DNA of 64,000 nucleotides from Mytilus edulis (taxonomy: Eukaryota; Mollusca; Bivalvia; Mytilida; Mytilidae). The stretch covers positions 84,881,592 to 84,945,591 of the forward strand of contig NC_092345.1 of assembly GCF_963676685.1 (NCBI RefSeq), given 5' to 3'. Shown one piece after another: positions 26,201 to 38,414 of the stretch. Made by a program: the position numbers and the translations under genes. Position 1 is the first letter of the stretch. Each line of letters begins with the position of its first letter. The notes under the pieces are model-generated. The model had not been told where the DNA came from, made no database searches, and saw only the letters and a list, made by a program, of their open reading frames with translations.

Positions 26201-28222
26201 TATTGCATCGTCGCATACATCAATGATCTTTATACATCTATATGTGTCATTATTGGCCCCTCGTCTGAAATGAGAAAAAAAACGTCACATCATTTACAGT
26301 TAGAAACAATCATACATTTTCCCTCTAAAAATCTTAAAAATACTGAACTACGAGGAATTTTAAAACGGAAAGTCCCTTTCAAAGTGCAAAATCAAAAGCT
26401 CAAACACACCAAACGAATGAATTACAACTGTCATATTCCTGACTAGGTACATGCATTTTCTTATGTAGAAAATGGTGGATCAAACCTAGTTCCTCACTTG
26501 TAAATTCCATTATATTGATAACGATGAACAGACATAATAAACCAAAATGTCAAAAATAGAAATAAGAGCAGTCAACATTTTGTTTTAATATTAATCTCTA
26601 TAAAAACAAACAAATATGTAACAAAGAAGTACAAAAAAAGGCACAAAGACAAAGCACATTAGCAAAAATGAAAGACAAGAATTTAATTTAATGATTATTT
26701 ACGCTATTTATATCGAAATAACAATATCTTAAAAATGAAAACTTCGTCTAAGATATTTAATATTTCGGTAATGTCATTGGCTGATTGCTTCCAGGGTCAA
26801 ATATTTGATTCATTTTAAGGACGAGAACACATTATCAATTTATGTTCTGAAAAGAAGGTTTCATAAACTTTAACTCATAACAGGCCACCGGCTAGTGGTT
26901 GCAAGTGTTTCTTAACGTTACCACAACCCTAGTCTCTACACGAGGCAAAGATATATATATATATATAACATCTCCGTTCCGACCAGACGTGAATGCGTTT
27001 TACACATCCCGCACAGCCAGACGGTCGCTCTGCTTTATAAAGGATATTACTGCCGGACAGGAGAATTATAGGGATTGCAATATTTCCACACCTCATTAAA
27101 TAGTTATCAAAGTTACCAGGATTATAATTTAGTACGCCAGACGCGCGTTTCGTGTACATAAGACTCATCGGTGACGCTCATATAAAATATAGTAAATGTA
27201 AAATAACAAATTTTGTAGATTAGCAAAACCACTGCTTAATATAACAAAAGTCATTACAAGTTGCGATGAGGAGAAAACTTGTACGCCTCTTTGTAGCCTT
27301 ACGATCAGAAATCGAGTTCTGAATTGACTATTAAAGGGATACAATGTTCATGTTAAGGGAGCGAATGAACAGTTCAACAAAACAGAACAATCGTTTCTAA
27401 TTTCCCTCAATTACATTATTGTACCTGTTTACAATGAAAGATCCAGATCTCTCAAAGCAAATTATTTTATTATTTTGCTGTGTTGATAATTCCAGTGTAT
27501 ACGGGTTTGGAGTAATAACCGTGTCGTTTGCAGCTTCATTATAAAAGAGGTTATCTTGCAGTTTGCACGGATAAGAACAAAACCCACTGCCTAAAAACGA
27601 AAATAAAAAAGTTGAAATTACAAAACATGCGTTATCTTTTGTAAAATACTTATCATTTCTGTTCTATAGGTAAGTAACAAATTGTATGTAATAGAATCTT
27701 AACAATTACTTGAATGTGACCTATCAAATGAGTATTATCACCTGGTTTGTACTTACATGAGTAACACGTCAGGTATGTGCCAGATATGGAGCATAAGCTG
27801 CCTACCCTTCAAGCGTACCTTATACTTTTGGCTGAGTTCGTGTTGTTACGTCATTAGTTTTCTATTTTGTATTCTGCTGTTTGTCGTAAACTTGCTAATA
27901 TATTCAGTTTAAGAGAAAATATTTTAAACGTTTTATGTAAAATACCTAAGTATATGGATTATTGCTAATTGAATTAATTTTCGGCATTTCTTTTCGTTAA
28001 TATTTTCAAAGATTATATGCATTCAAGTTAAAAGAAATGATAATCCAACAGTGGAAAAAGTATTCTTTCAAAAAACATACAAAGCATCTCAAACTGAAAT
28101 AAAACCGGTTGTATATAGGAATCATATCAATATGACAACAACACATATTTCGTAAACATAAAAATAAGATTAAAAACCTGCTGATGCTGGTGGATCTAAC
28201 AGCAATCCGTGACACGAAACAA
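23230..28222 (-). CDS. Possible small secreted cysteine-containing protein (incomplete model)
   Basis: Four minus-strand segments look like exons. (1) 28222-28154: ATG, then a signal peptide (MILLLPILFVSCHG) ending at G|GTTTTT in phase 1. (2) 27594-27430: follows TTTTTAG, open for ~55 codons, with Cys residues in SGFCSYPCKLQD and KIICFERSG, ending at AACAG|GTACA. (3) 25848-25765: follows CTTTATAAG, reads TPPKLCEICTPDKL, ends at a perfect GTAAGT donor in phase 1. (4) 23348-23230: follows TTCTGGTTCTAG, reads CNVPSTCSKTSG, SESNTPDNGQNC and ends in TAG. Segments 1-2 and 3-4 join in phase, but 2 to 3 does not (phase 2 meeting phase 1), so an exon is missing or two genes are involved. I recognise no family. 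The splice signals and cysteine spacing are the only support. Confidence 0.35.
23440..23680 (+). repeat. Interspersed repeat, family C
   Basis: Hallmark is ACGCCAGACGCGCGTTTT, then AAGACTCATGATCAGTGACG and GAAGAGCATTGAGGACC. A shorter copy lies at 27075-27190 and a degraded one near 63150-63200. The TA-rich stretch 23419-23432 precedes it. Confidence 0.75.
23700..25760. other. No gene recognised
   Basis: AT-rich DNA within the candidate minus-strand gene's span. Short plus-strand frames (23794-24090, 24161-24385, 25390-25635) lack recognisable domains. The stretch 25395-25480 is a compositionally simple A-rich AACGCAAAA repeat. Confidence 0.4.
26270..26690 (-). repeat. Family B repeat
   Basis: Minus-orientation copy including AATTACAACTGTCATATTCC, GACTAGGTACATGCATTTTC and GAAAATGGTGGATCAAACC. 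Confidence 0.75.
27075..27190 (+). repeat. Family C repeat fragment
   Basis: Contains TACGCCAGACGCGCGTTTCG and AAGACTCATCGGTGACGCTC, as at 23440-23680. A (TA)n run at 26949-26967 lies just before it. Confidence 0.75.
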
Positions 28223-28639
28223 ACAATATTGGTAACAATAGAATCATTCTTCTCGTGGAAAGTAAGTGCAAATGTCTCAATATTGACACGTATTATGTAA
28301 TAGATTACTATCTGTGCAAACAGTTCCTTGCAAAGTTCAGGGATTGTCTGTCTCCTTACTAAAAGATAATGTGGGAAAATTAGGTTATGTAGTAAACTTT
28401 GAAGGATTCGGCAGTGTTAAATTATGAATTGAACAAATTCCTAAAGAGTCTACCTTAACTATACCATATTCAACTGTTACAAAATTTAAGTAAATCTTTA
28501 TTGTAGAAAACCACAATTTTAGAAATTTTTTGACTTATTGTTTGAGTGCAACTAGCATTGTGGCAGTACCTGCATTGTTTTATCATTAGGTTCTTTGCCC
28601 GACTAATATCCAATACTCATCAAACCAGTCAAATCAGTG

Positions 28640-29060
28640 CTTTGTATGAAACTGATTTGAACTTATTGGTCAATATACCATCCAGTATAGTAGTAGTAGT
28701 TAGACTAATGCTCTGACAATCCATTCAGTATGATTAATTGCACTGGTCATCACCAAGATTTACCATCTCATACAATCAGTGCTTATACTTTGGCTTTGGT
28801 TTCCCGCAGTGTAATACATCCAGTATTTTCACTGATTGGCCTCCACCATCCCCATTATTCATCCCATCCAATATAGTCAATACATCTGCCTAAATTATTC
28901 ATCCCAACCAAAATAGTCAATGTTCAGCCCCCAATTATTCATCTCATCCAATAAACTAGTTCTCAATGCCACTGTCTCAATTATTCATCCCATCCAATAT
29001 AGTCAATACCCCTGACCCAAAAAGTCATCCCATCCAATATACTAGTTGTCAATACGAATC
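28640..29060. repeat. Minisatellite of ATTATTCATCCCATCCAATA-type units
   Basis: Irregular tandem repetition of units containing ATTATTCATCCCATCCAATA and TAGTCAATA, clearest at 28850-29055, with unit spacing of roughly 45-65 bp and growing divergence to the left. Confidence 0.7.
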
Positions 29061-29094
29061 CTTTTTGTCAGTTATTGTCGGCGATATCTATAAG

Positions 29095-29300
29095 CCTTTC
29101 AAAAATTCGAGGAAAATTAAAAAAGGAAAGTCCCTAATCAAATGGCAAAATCAAACGATAAAACACATCAAACGAATGGACAACAACCGTCATATTCCGG
29201 ACTAAATACAGGCATTCTCAAATGTAGGAAATGTGAATTGAACCTGGTTTTACAGCGCTAAACCTCTCACTTGTACGACAGTCGCATCAAATTCGCAACA
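29095..29300 (-). repeat. Family B repeat fragment
   Basis: Contains AAATGGCAAAATCAAACG, ACATCAAACGAATGGACAAC and TTTTACAGCGCTAAACC. Short ORFs here are repeat translations. Confidence 0.75.
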
Positions 29301-29567
29301 ACTGTCATAGTTCTGACTTGGTACAGGCAATTTCTTATGTATCATCCATCAAGTAAAACCATCAACATACCCCAAGATGATCCATTATTATCCCCAACGT
29401 TATACTGACTTAACTGGATAGTTGATGATAGGAACAATCAGTGTCAAACGGGTTTTGGGCTATACAGACAACAACATCACGCACAAAAAGTCATTACGAC
29501 AGTAACGAGGAAAAATTGTCAAAGGTTGAACACGGACTAAACTGAATAGATGACCATAGGAGCAAGG

Positions 29568-29657
29568 GATAAATGCTTGACACTAATTATGCTTGATAGA
29601 TTGCACTGAATGTTCCTATAATTATTCATCCAGCAAAATAAGTGTCAAGCATTTATC
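29568..29657. repeat. 17-bp perfect inverted repeat
   Basis: GATAAATGCTTGACACT at 29568-29584 pairs exactly with 29641-29657, with a 56-nt loop. Function unknown. Confidence 0.75.
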
Positions 29658-29879
29658 ACTGTTTTTGAGAAATGAGAATGTTGTATTGGTGGCAATTATA
29701 CGGTTGTGTCTGACAATTTGTCACGACTCGGGCCGATGTTTAGCTTGTCTCACATTGTAAACATTAATATAACTTAATTACTGAGAAAAAAAAATCGTTT
29801 TTAACAGCAAGTTTGGTTCAAATTCGTCAAAATAGGAAAAGAACATCGTTGATGAATTATTCATTTGCCAGTGAACAAT

Positions 29880-30400
29880 TCTACCTCATTTAATCTGTAT
29901 TCATGTGACCTGAGACTACTATACGTAATCTCAGATGTGACCTTCAACTTTACAACTTGGGTTGAGATAGGTTATGCGTAAACTAGGTGTGTTCAGTTAT
30001 GAGAATGAAAAGAATGTCAACATAGAAAGTGAAACAGTAGTAAATCATATATTTCACTGATTCGATCCACAAAACTTATTTTTATAAGGTAAAAAACAAC
30101 GATAAACATATTTTTCAAAACAAAATATAAAAATCAAACAGACATAGAAAAATCCAATTGAATGTAGTGTTCGCTATCTATTTTTATATCTATATCCATG
30201 TATATAGCTGGTTATATGATTTTCAGCAGTTTCCTGGGGTCACCTTGATGGTTTATCGGATTGTATCTAGAATAAAGTACAAACGAAATGTTGATACATA
30301 TTTACGAGTCTATGCATCATCAAATGTTTATTATAGACTTTTTTGCAATTTGGATATACGTTTTAGTGTGTCATACATCAAATATGAGCCTTTGAATAAA
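29880..30400 (+). repeat. Interspersed repeat, family D, copy 1
   Basis: Aligns loosely along about 480 bp with 37665-38110; both contain CTGTATTCATGTGACC-like sequence, a GGTTATATGA/GGTATATGAC block, a TCACCTTGATGG/TCATCTCGGTGG block and AAATGTTGATACATATT-like sequence. Divergence is high, so this is an old repeat. 30400-31470 shows nothing recognisable. Confidence 0.6.
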
Positions 30401-31470
30401 ATCAGTTAACATAAATTTTACCGTCAATGTCCCTTTAAAGACTTCAACCAAAATAATTGTATGTACTTCAACTTATAATTTGTCAAATAAAACGTAACTT
30501 CATTAGCAGAAACTGATGGCTATATAATCGGTGTCATCCAGCACGAATCTGCATTTCATGAATCATTTTAAAAGGGATGTACCTTCACGTACATTCCAGG
30601 CCTTGAATACGAAAATGAAAATTTATTAAAATCAATCAAATAATACACACTGTCAGAAATGAATTTTTAATTGTCTTAATTGTGTCTTGTGTGTTTACTT
30701 TAGAGCTTCAAACTTCATGCATTTCATGTAAAATTTCAAAATCTAATGAAAATAACCTCATTATATGAGATCTTAAAGGGAAAATTCGCGATTTTTTACT
30801 TAAGGTTTAAATATGTTCATTATGACATAATATATATATTCCCAAAGTTTTGTTGCTATATGCGCAGTAATAAAGAAGAAATTCAATAATTAATGAAAAA
30901 ATATTGACTACTTCCTGTAGGTCGTGACGTTTTCTCCTGGTTTTTGCATGCCGGGATTTAAAATACAATCCGATTAAAAGTCTTGGTGTTTTAATCATAT
31001 TTTAACGTAATCGTAAGCGCGCCGATGACTAATGATATATCTTATAACCATCCGATAATACGAAAATAAAACGCACAGACGTGTAGTTGTACACATTCAT
31101 GAGATAAATTTTCTATATTGACCGTATATATTTCGATTTATTTTTGCAGACAGCACAAGAAATTATTATTAATTGTTTTGCTTTAATATATGCTTTTTCA
31201 GACTGATAAAGTGAATAAATTAAATTATTCCATATTGGTATTATTTTAGTAGGTTTCTCTATATGAATTGGATTTTGAATAAAAAAGCATATTCACCTAA
31301 GAAAGTGTTATTCACCGCGCTAAACGTCACGCGCTTTTACATGCAACGTTATGGTAAAATGTTTCATGTAAAAAATAATTGGTATATGTTTGTCATTAGA
31401 TACATTTTTTTCTCTCGGACTATGGAATAAAACAATTACTGTCTTTTGTTTCGGTAAATATGGGGTTTTA

Positions 31471-31539
31471 TTGACTTTTGAAAAACTGATATTCACTTCG
31501 GCCGTCGGCCTCAGTGAATATCAGTTTTTCAAAAGTCAA
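31471..31539. repeat. Perfect 27-bp-stem hairpin
   Basis: Arms 31471-31497 and 31513-31539 are exact reverse complements (core TTTTGAAAAACTGATATTC) around a 15-nt GC-rich loop TCGGCCGTCGGCCTC that can itself pair (GGCCGTCGGCC). Confidence 0.9.
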
Positions 31540-31569
31540 AAATTACAGGTAAAAAGGTAGTGAAATGTT

Positions 31570-31632
31570 GTGGGACAATCGGGAAGATGTTTGTGGGACA
31601 ATTGGGAAGTTTGATTGTGGGACAATCGGGAA
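31570..31632 (+). repeat. GTGGGACAATCGGGAA cluster, left
   Basis: Three copies of GTGGGACAATCGGGAA (31570, 31593 with one change, 31617) spaced 23-24 bp. A matching cluster in the same orientation lies at 35296-35366, so the two clusters bracket the LINE and MULE remnants. Confidence 0.85.
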
Positions 31633-31725
31633 TTGTTTTGATTGTGATTAATCAGCTTTTATAGTGTGAAGAAGGTAATTACAGGTAACTAATCATTTTC
31701 TTGTAAAATCTGAGAAAAAAAACAT

Positions 31726-33410
31726 ACAATACAATACAATACAATAATATTTTATTAACGTCTCACCATCAATAATACAGTATAAACATTTCACATTATA
31801 AAAGTAAATCTTTTTAAAATTATTGATGCCATTCTAAAAGAATCATGAGAGACGGAATAAAAGAAACTAGTATTTACAAATTTTCAAAAAGCAATTATAA
31901 AACAAAAGTTAAATGGTAACACATATTTACATCAATTATCGGTATAAAAAACGTCTTCTACGGTCTAAAATAAGCTTGCAGGTTTTGGCACTTTTTTGTA
32001 TCACATTAATATTATCACTCGCTAAAATAAATGAAAGTTTCAAAAAATTCGGTAATAGACTAAAATTTTCGTGTTCAAAGTTTAAAATCTTATACAGTTC
32101 GTCTCTTAGATCGTCGTATAACGGACATTCAGTTAATACATGCTCCTCGTTTTCAATTTTATTGTCACAAACAAAACAAGTTCTTTGATCTACTGGAAGA
32201 CTCTCGTAGCGTCCTGTCTCCACACGTATTGGGGCAACACCACAGCGAAACTGAGAGTAAGCTCTTCTGTGTGAAGGTATAATCAGCTTATCTAGGTAAA
32301 GTTCTGTATATACATCCTGTTTAAATGTTCTATATGTACGTAGTTTGTTACCTCCTGGTCCATTTCGTCTAGTAGTGTCTTTATGTAGATCTTCATTCCA
32401 TTTCTGTTTAAAGTCAGACATAAGTTTTACGTGTATAGCATTGTTAACTTGCTGCTTATCAATATCAGTGTCATTAAACCAGTTCGCTATACCACATGAT
32501 TCGAATAGACTATAAATTCTAAAGTTTGAGTTTTTGCACACTCGATGACGCCTGAAATTCTGCTCTGCCCAATTGTCTATTTTCTTATTTATTCTATTTT
32601 CATCCATATATCGTAACCGATTCCAATAGTTTATGATAACCCGCCATTGTTTCCCAGACGGTGGTGTCCATCCCGAATCTCCATTTACTGCAACGTTTGG
32701 GGTATAACGACCAACTCCCATGAAAAAACGGATGGCTTTGTTTTGAACTGCATTTATACACGAGAATGACTTATCTCCCCATACTGCAGCACCGTAACTG
32801 ATAGTACTCCAAACCATAGAGTCGTACAGCTTTGTAAAAGTTCCAAAAGGTAAACCTCCTAGTCCCTTGTATTTCGATATTACAAGTCCAAGTGCTCGAC
32901 TAGCTGCTGCTGCAATATACTTTGCCATGACGTTATAGTCCAAGTGTTCTGTAAAAACAAAGCCTAAATAAGTGTAACGTTCTACTGTCCGTAAAATGTG
33001 GTTTCCGCAATGAAAGGTTGTTTGACTTCTCGGGAGCGAATTTGGCCGAAAGTGAACTATATTTGACTTGTTGTCGTTTATTGTCATCTTGTTATCGGTA
33101 CACCATAAATCTAATGCATCAAGTAATGTTTGTAGCTCTGTTTCTGTGTTTGATAACAACACTAAATCATCGGCATAAAGTAACATGGACACCTTTTCCC
33201 CATCGATGTCAATTCCAATATCTAGTGAATCGATATATGTAGCTAATCCGTTTATATACAAGTTGAAAAGTAATGGCGACAACAAACAGCCTTGTTTAAG
33301 ACCACATTGAACGTTGAACCAGTCTGTCTGATGTCCATTTATGCGAACACAACATTCCACGTTGTAGGGATGACTCCACTCGAAAAACACTTGTTGAACA
33401 GTTTCTTATT
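31726..33410 (-). mobile_element. 5'-truncated non-LTR retrotransposon (LINE)
   Basis: Minus-strand open frame 33390-31936 (484 residues) is the C-terminal half of a LINE ORF2. It contains the RT motifs QGCLLSPLLFNLYI and YADDLVLLS, then the thumb and connection region, and ends with a zinc motif (CFVCDN...EHVLTEC) and basic residues. The open frame has no stop but starts inside RT: the endonuclease and first RT blocks are missing, as in ordinary 5' truncation. The 3' end is marked by a (TATTG)n tail (forward CAATA repeats, 31726-31745). The start codon listed by frame is not meaningful. The clade was not resolved. It is not expected to be mobile. Confidence 0.9.
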
Positions 33411-34122
33411 AAATATTTTATTTTGCACATATTAATATGAGATAACAGCAAACATAGAATATAATGTAAAGTCATGAAATATCAGATATCAAGCACTACT
33501 CATTTCTTCATTAATGTGGTCCGAGTACACAGTTATTTCGTAGTGCATTTCTTTTAGACAATAAATGAAAATTAAAAAAATCCCACCTGCGCTTTCTCAA
33601 TAATATTTTTACAGTGTGTTGTACTACTTTTGGGACAAATTATATCAAAATTATAGAAAACTTCATCAGCTCTAACTCAAAATATGGACAATTTTGTGTT
33701 AAGGGGGTCTTGAAATCTTTTGACAGCTTCCGAAGTGCTAATTTCTGACCTTTTTTAGCTGGACCTAATCACTACTTTACATTAATATTTATGACCCAAA
33801 TGTTTTTACAGTGTCATTTCACCCCCCAACTTGCTATATGAGGCATAAAACATGGAGAAATAAATTTGGAAGGGGTATAACAAAAATTGGCAAGTAATAC
33901 ACTGTCCACACTAAGGACTATGTCTCAAACCAGTATTTTAGAACACAATTGATAATATAAAGCACACATACTATAGAAGGTTCAACAATAAACCATACAT
34001 AATACATAAGTACATCACTAAAGCCTAATCATACACAATACAAAATATCATATAAATCGTAACAAATCTAGTCCAAATGTAACAAATAGGAGGCAGTGTC
34101 TGCAAACTGAAATACGGTAATA

Positions 34123-34929
34123 TCACCATTCTGCAGTTGGGTGCGGCACTTGGGTCATCTTTTTCAAACTGCTGTGCCATCCTTCTAAGTGGTTTGTTGT
34201 CCTTGGTCCTTCTGTTTGATAATGATTACATAGCTGTTCGTTTGCTTCAACCCAGTACGTAGTGACGTCATCTATGAAGAAAGTTGTTGGATTGAGTAAA
34301 ATCTGGTGTTGGGTGCAAGCAGTCTTTAGGTTCCAGTAGTGAGAAGAATCTGGTATAGATGTCCTTTGACTTCCCATGTAATAGTGCAAACACCAGTGGG
34401 AACATCAATCAGTGCATGCAGAGTGTATAGCTGTTCAAAGATTGATGGACATGTGTAGAAGGTACCATCATCGTAGATTATATTGTTGTCGTTGTTTGCC
34501 ATGTGTTGTAGGTGGTTGTCAGTGGCGAATACAAGTATCTTGTCGTAAGTACCATCATTGATTGGCAGAAATCTTTCAGCAGCTGTTGTTTGAGTCCACT
34601 CATCCTTGAGGTCAATGTTCAGTAGAGATGTTGGTAGATGTGGTTGACGATAATGAGTAGATTTTATCGAAGGGAAAGTTGTGAGCTGTTCAACCATCTG
34701 TTGAGTATCGTCATTCCATTCTGGTGTACGAAGCTTGGCTATTTCCTGTTTGTAGATTGCTGGCACATAAGTAGTATCTGCTCTTCATCTTTTCTTTTTG
34801 TGTTGCTATACTTTGGTGACCTCTAGTTTGGCTGGGTTTGGGGGATGGTTGTGTACTAGGTTGCATCCAATTGGTATGTTGTTCAAGGTGCAAATAGTTG
34901 AATTTATACTCTTCTTCAAATGTATGCAT
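34123..34929 (-). pseudogene. Decayed MULE-type transposase
   Basis: Three overlapping minus-strand frames (34929-34711, 34766-34326, 34389-34123) resemble successive parts of a Mutator-like (MULE) transposase. The catalytic-core motif IIYDDGTFYTCPSIFEQLYT corresponds to the first Asp block, and RTTNHLEGWHSSL resembles the C-terminal NN-x-EGWH region. Frameshifts separate the pieces, and the central part with the remaining acidic residues is missing. No functional protein is possible. It shares orientation with the neighbouring LINE, which may be nested in the same element. Confidence 0.75.
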
Positions 34930-35295
34930 TTTAATTTTTAGAATTTAAACAAAAAATATTAAACCTGTTTACTTTTTTTTTTTAAATGTATGCATTATTT
35001 TTATATTTATTTAGAATTTAAACAATTCTTTTTTTTTTATAAATGTTGGTATTTGTATTTATTCTTTAAACAAAAGTAACATTTTAGATATTATTTTAAA
35101 TACGGAATGTTATATTATTTAGTGAAAAGTGAATAAATTTCTTAATTAAAAAAAATATATCATTTCTTTTACCAAATAAAATGGATGCAATCCAAAAATA
35201 ATACTTTGAAAAGGAAATAATCAATTCTTGTTATTTTAACAAAATAAACACAAAGTCTACTGTTTATTTAAGAACATTTCACTTAATAAAATAAT

Positions 35296-35366
35296 GTGGG
35301 ACAATCAGAACTTTTCATGTGGGACAATCAGAACTCTAAAATTTTAAAAAGTGGGACAATCGGGAA
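35296..35366 (+). repeat. GTGGGACAATCGGGAA cluster, right
   Basis: Copies at 35296, 35319 (both ending CAGAA) and 35351 (exact). They are in the same orientation as the left cluster at 31570-31632. Confidence 0.85.
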
Positions 35367-35369
35367 TAA

Positions 35370-36600
35370 ACCTGTATTATTCCCCGACAATACCTGTGAA
35401 AGGCCTGTATAAAGGTGAAATGTTATTTGCAGATCGGTAATAAGCTTGGCCTCCGGGGCACACCGTGCAGGTGTGACTGTCTATTCGGATTAGTGGATTA
35501 TACGACAGGAGACGGTCGCGGGTGTTGACAAATACAAGTGAATCGCCGTGGAATTATTTAATTATATTTGGTAATTCTGTTTTATTTGAATTCAAATAAG
35601 TTTTAAAACTAAGAAATGAACCGGGTAAAGTCTGGAAATTAAATTTAGTTGTAATGTCGGAATGAAATGATATACACTTCTATCATTTATTTATGTTTTA
35701 TAAACAGGGAAAAAAGAACTAGTTTGACAAAATCATTTTAATTGTCCTAAATAGGCAAAATATGTACGGGAACACTTAAATCTAGACATTTAAAAGCCAT
35801 GACCAAACGAAAGGTGTACCTGTATTTCATTTTTACTTCTAGCGTTTGGCATTAGATTTTAGCTGATACTACTATAACACATAGTCTCAGATTTTAAATT
35901 ATACCTAAACCGTAATTATCTTTTGCTTAAAGATCATCATGATGACTTATACCCAAAGGTTATTGTTAAAATATAGTTTCGGGTAATGCCTTCCCTCATA
36001 GCTGATTAAACCCAAAACTTATGTTTAAAATTGCCATTTTTAATGTCTTATAAGTCAATTTCAACATGCTTATAATATGTTTGAGACATCACAAATGACA
36101 TTTTTGACCTGAAACAGAACTAAGGTTATTCTTAAAGAACGAAGAATTTTACCATTGTTTCACTACGGGCCAAATGATGGCTCTGTTCATGATACATCTT
36201 CTTTCAACAACTTAACTAGTTAAGTCTGCTGTTTACTTGTTACAGCAAACTTTATTTAGTTAACTTTATCATGATATACCGATTTGGTATTAGTCCGGAT
36301 TATAATCAATGACATCATAATTTAGTCTGAAATATGTCAAACAAGACCATATTTCGATGTGCTACTTAGAGAGTTAAGAATAATATGAAGAGACAAATAT
36401 CCTCGTGTGCAAAAATGGAGACTTTCCGGAGGATCCTCGGTAAGTTTAAGTTTCAGTTGGAAAATTTCAAGTTTTTTGCGGTCATATGGCGGATTGTGCG
36501 TTTTGTCATTTGATTCCGTTTTCACCGACTTAACACACCCACATGTATTTATTCGTGATAGTTGATAAATAATTGTGTTACTGTGACAAAACATTATTTT
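35370..36600. other. No gene confirmed
   Basis: The short GC-richer stretch 35440-35530 stands out from the AT-rich background. An exon-like plus-strand piece ends at a consensus GTAAGT donor at 36441 (frame MKRQISSCAKMETFRRIL), but no partner exon was found. Confidence 0.3.
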
Positions 36601-36606
36601 TAATTT

Positions 36607-36996
36607 TTAACTGCTATCTGTATTGTGGATACTTTCCAGCACATCAGCAATGTGACGTATCTCTAATCCTAAATACACACATTTTATGTTTTCATAATAT
36701 CTTCTTGTCAGTGTTTCTTCCTTTATAGATAGAATTTTCATTGGTTGAGAGATGTTATTGTTAGTGGTACATGTAATAGTAGGCACATGTGCACGTAAAT
36801 GACCTTAAAGATAAGAGAACAAAAATAAAACGAACTGTAAATGGTCACCTTTGTAATGTTCTGATATTTAACGTATATTCAAATAGTTTTAGCAGAAAAT
36901 GCTACTAATTTATAACCTTATTTTCGTGAAATGGGTAAACTCTATTTAGAGAGTGTACATCATTTTTAGATAAAGTGTTTTGTTTGTCTTCAATTT
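36607..36996 (-). CDS. Possible terminal exon pair of an unidentified gene
   Basis: Minus-strand exon A (36996-36917) follows TTTTGTTTCAG and reads EIEDKQNTLSKNDVH..., ending at AAG|GTTATA in phase 0. Exon B (36720-36607) follows CTATCTATAAAG and reads in phase EETLTRRYYENIKCVYLGLE... to a TAA stop. The join is in frame and the residues look protein-like, but the family is not recognised and no upstream exon was found between here and 39490. If real, the gene would be head-to-head with NSUN6. Confidence 0.3.
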
Positions 36997-37419
36997 CTGA
37001 AACAAAATGATTTGACCTCAGACCTAAATACCATAAGGATTCGTTCAAATACGATGGCGTTAAAAAAATGTTGTCAACCCTGAAAAAAATACATCAGAAA
37101 CATTTTTGCATGATTTATGAAATCAGCTTTGTATTAGCAACGATTTAATGATAGCATATTAAACGATACATGACCTGAATAAGGTTGTTCGAAATCAGTG
37201 CTTAAGAATATTGTCCTTTCCTTGGCATAAAGGGGCACCAGCTAAGATTTATACAAAGAATTGACATACGATTATTTTTGTTTCAAGTATTAATAAAAAA
37301 GGAATTAAGAAATAATATTTCGTTATAGGCAGTCCATAACTTTGGCCAAAATGTTTCAAAAATAAAGCTGGTCTTTCTGTGTTGTGATGTTACATTAATA
37401 TTTCTCATTTTTTATATAT

Positions 37420-37612
37420 AGATTTGACCGTTGGTTTCCCTGTTTGAATGATTTCACACTTGTCATGTTTTGGACCCTTTATAGCTTGCTGTTCGGTGTG
37501 AGTCAAGGCTCCATGTTGAAGGCCGTACTTTGATCTATAAAGATTTACGGCCATTCAAAATTGTGACTTGAGTGAAGAGTTGTCTCATTGACACTCATAC
37601 CACAGCTCCTTA
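37420..37612 (+). repeat. Family A repeat
   Basis: Contains CCTTTATAGCTTGCTGTTCG and AGAGTTGTCTCATTGACACT; it is the reverse complement of 8236-8470. Confidence 0.75.
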
Positions 37613-37664
37613 TATCTATAAATGTCGCAGATGTATTATTGACTTACAACTGAATAACGTAACC

Positions 37665-38110
37665 TCAATGAATCTGTATTCATGTACCCATCAACTTAAT
37701 TAACCCATACTGAGCTAGATATCGTTAACGCATGAGCCAGGCGTTTTCAGCTTTTAAATGTAAAAGAGTAGGAGTCAAATAATTGATTCAATGTCAATAG
37801 TAAAAGTGAAACAAGGATTAAAAACAATTGATAAAAACAAAGATTAAGATAATTTTTTTTAACCTTTATGAAATAAAAGTGACCTACAAAAAATGCAATT
37901 GCACGTGTTCGGTATCATTTATATTTTAGATTATATTTATGTTTTATCGGGTATATGACTGTTATCAGTCTTCAAAGGTCATCTCGGTGGTTCATTAGAT
38001 AGCTTTCAGACTAAAATACACACGAAATTCTGATACATATTATCAAGTTCATGCATTGCAGTTTGTTAATTGTTTATTTTCGACTTTCAACATCTGAACC
38101 ATGTTGCCAA
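37665..38110 (+). repeat. Family D repeat, copy 2
   Basis: Diverged copy of 29880-30400 in the same orientation. An (AT)n run follows at 38218-38246. Confidence 0.6.
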
Positions 38111-38414
38111 CTGCCATTACCTTGAAGTTAAAATTTTAAGAAAAAGTACCGAACTGGGAAAATATCGGACATTATTATCTTTATAGGAAACATATCTATA
38201 CGGTCTCTGTTGTAAATACCTATATATATATATATATATATATATAACCTACGTCATTTTTGAAATATAAGAATTGCTTAAATCAGAATACTAGATTGAT
38301 GTGATTCATTTTACAGCATAATCATGCTGATGAAGGATATATGTAAATATAACATTTAATGTTTCCTTTTCATTGCTTATAATTGTTTTTGCAATCTTTT
38401 TAGGCGTATGTTTT

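Noticed and set aside
28154-28222. CHGLLLDPPASA after a signal peptide, like the His-Gly start of an AA15 lytic polysaccharide monooxygenase
   Set aside because: The next exon (SGFCSYPCK...) does not continue that family, and the diagnostic residues are absent.
31913-33242. Plus-strand ORFs over the LINE
   Set aside because: They lie opposite the 484-residue RT frame and are shadows of it.
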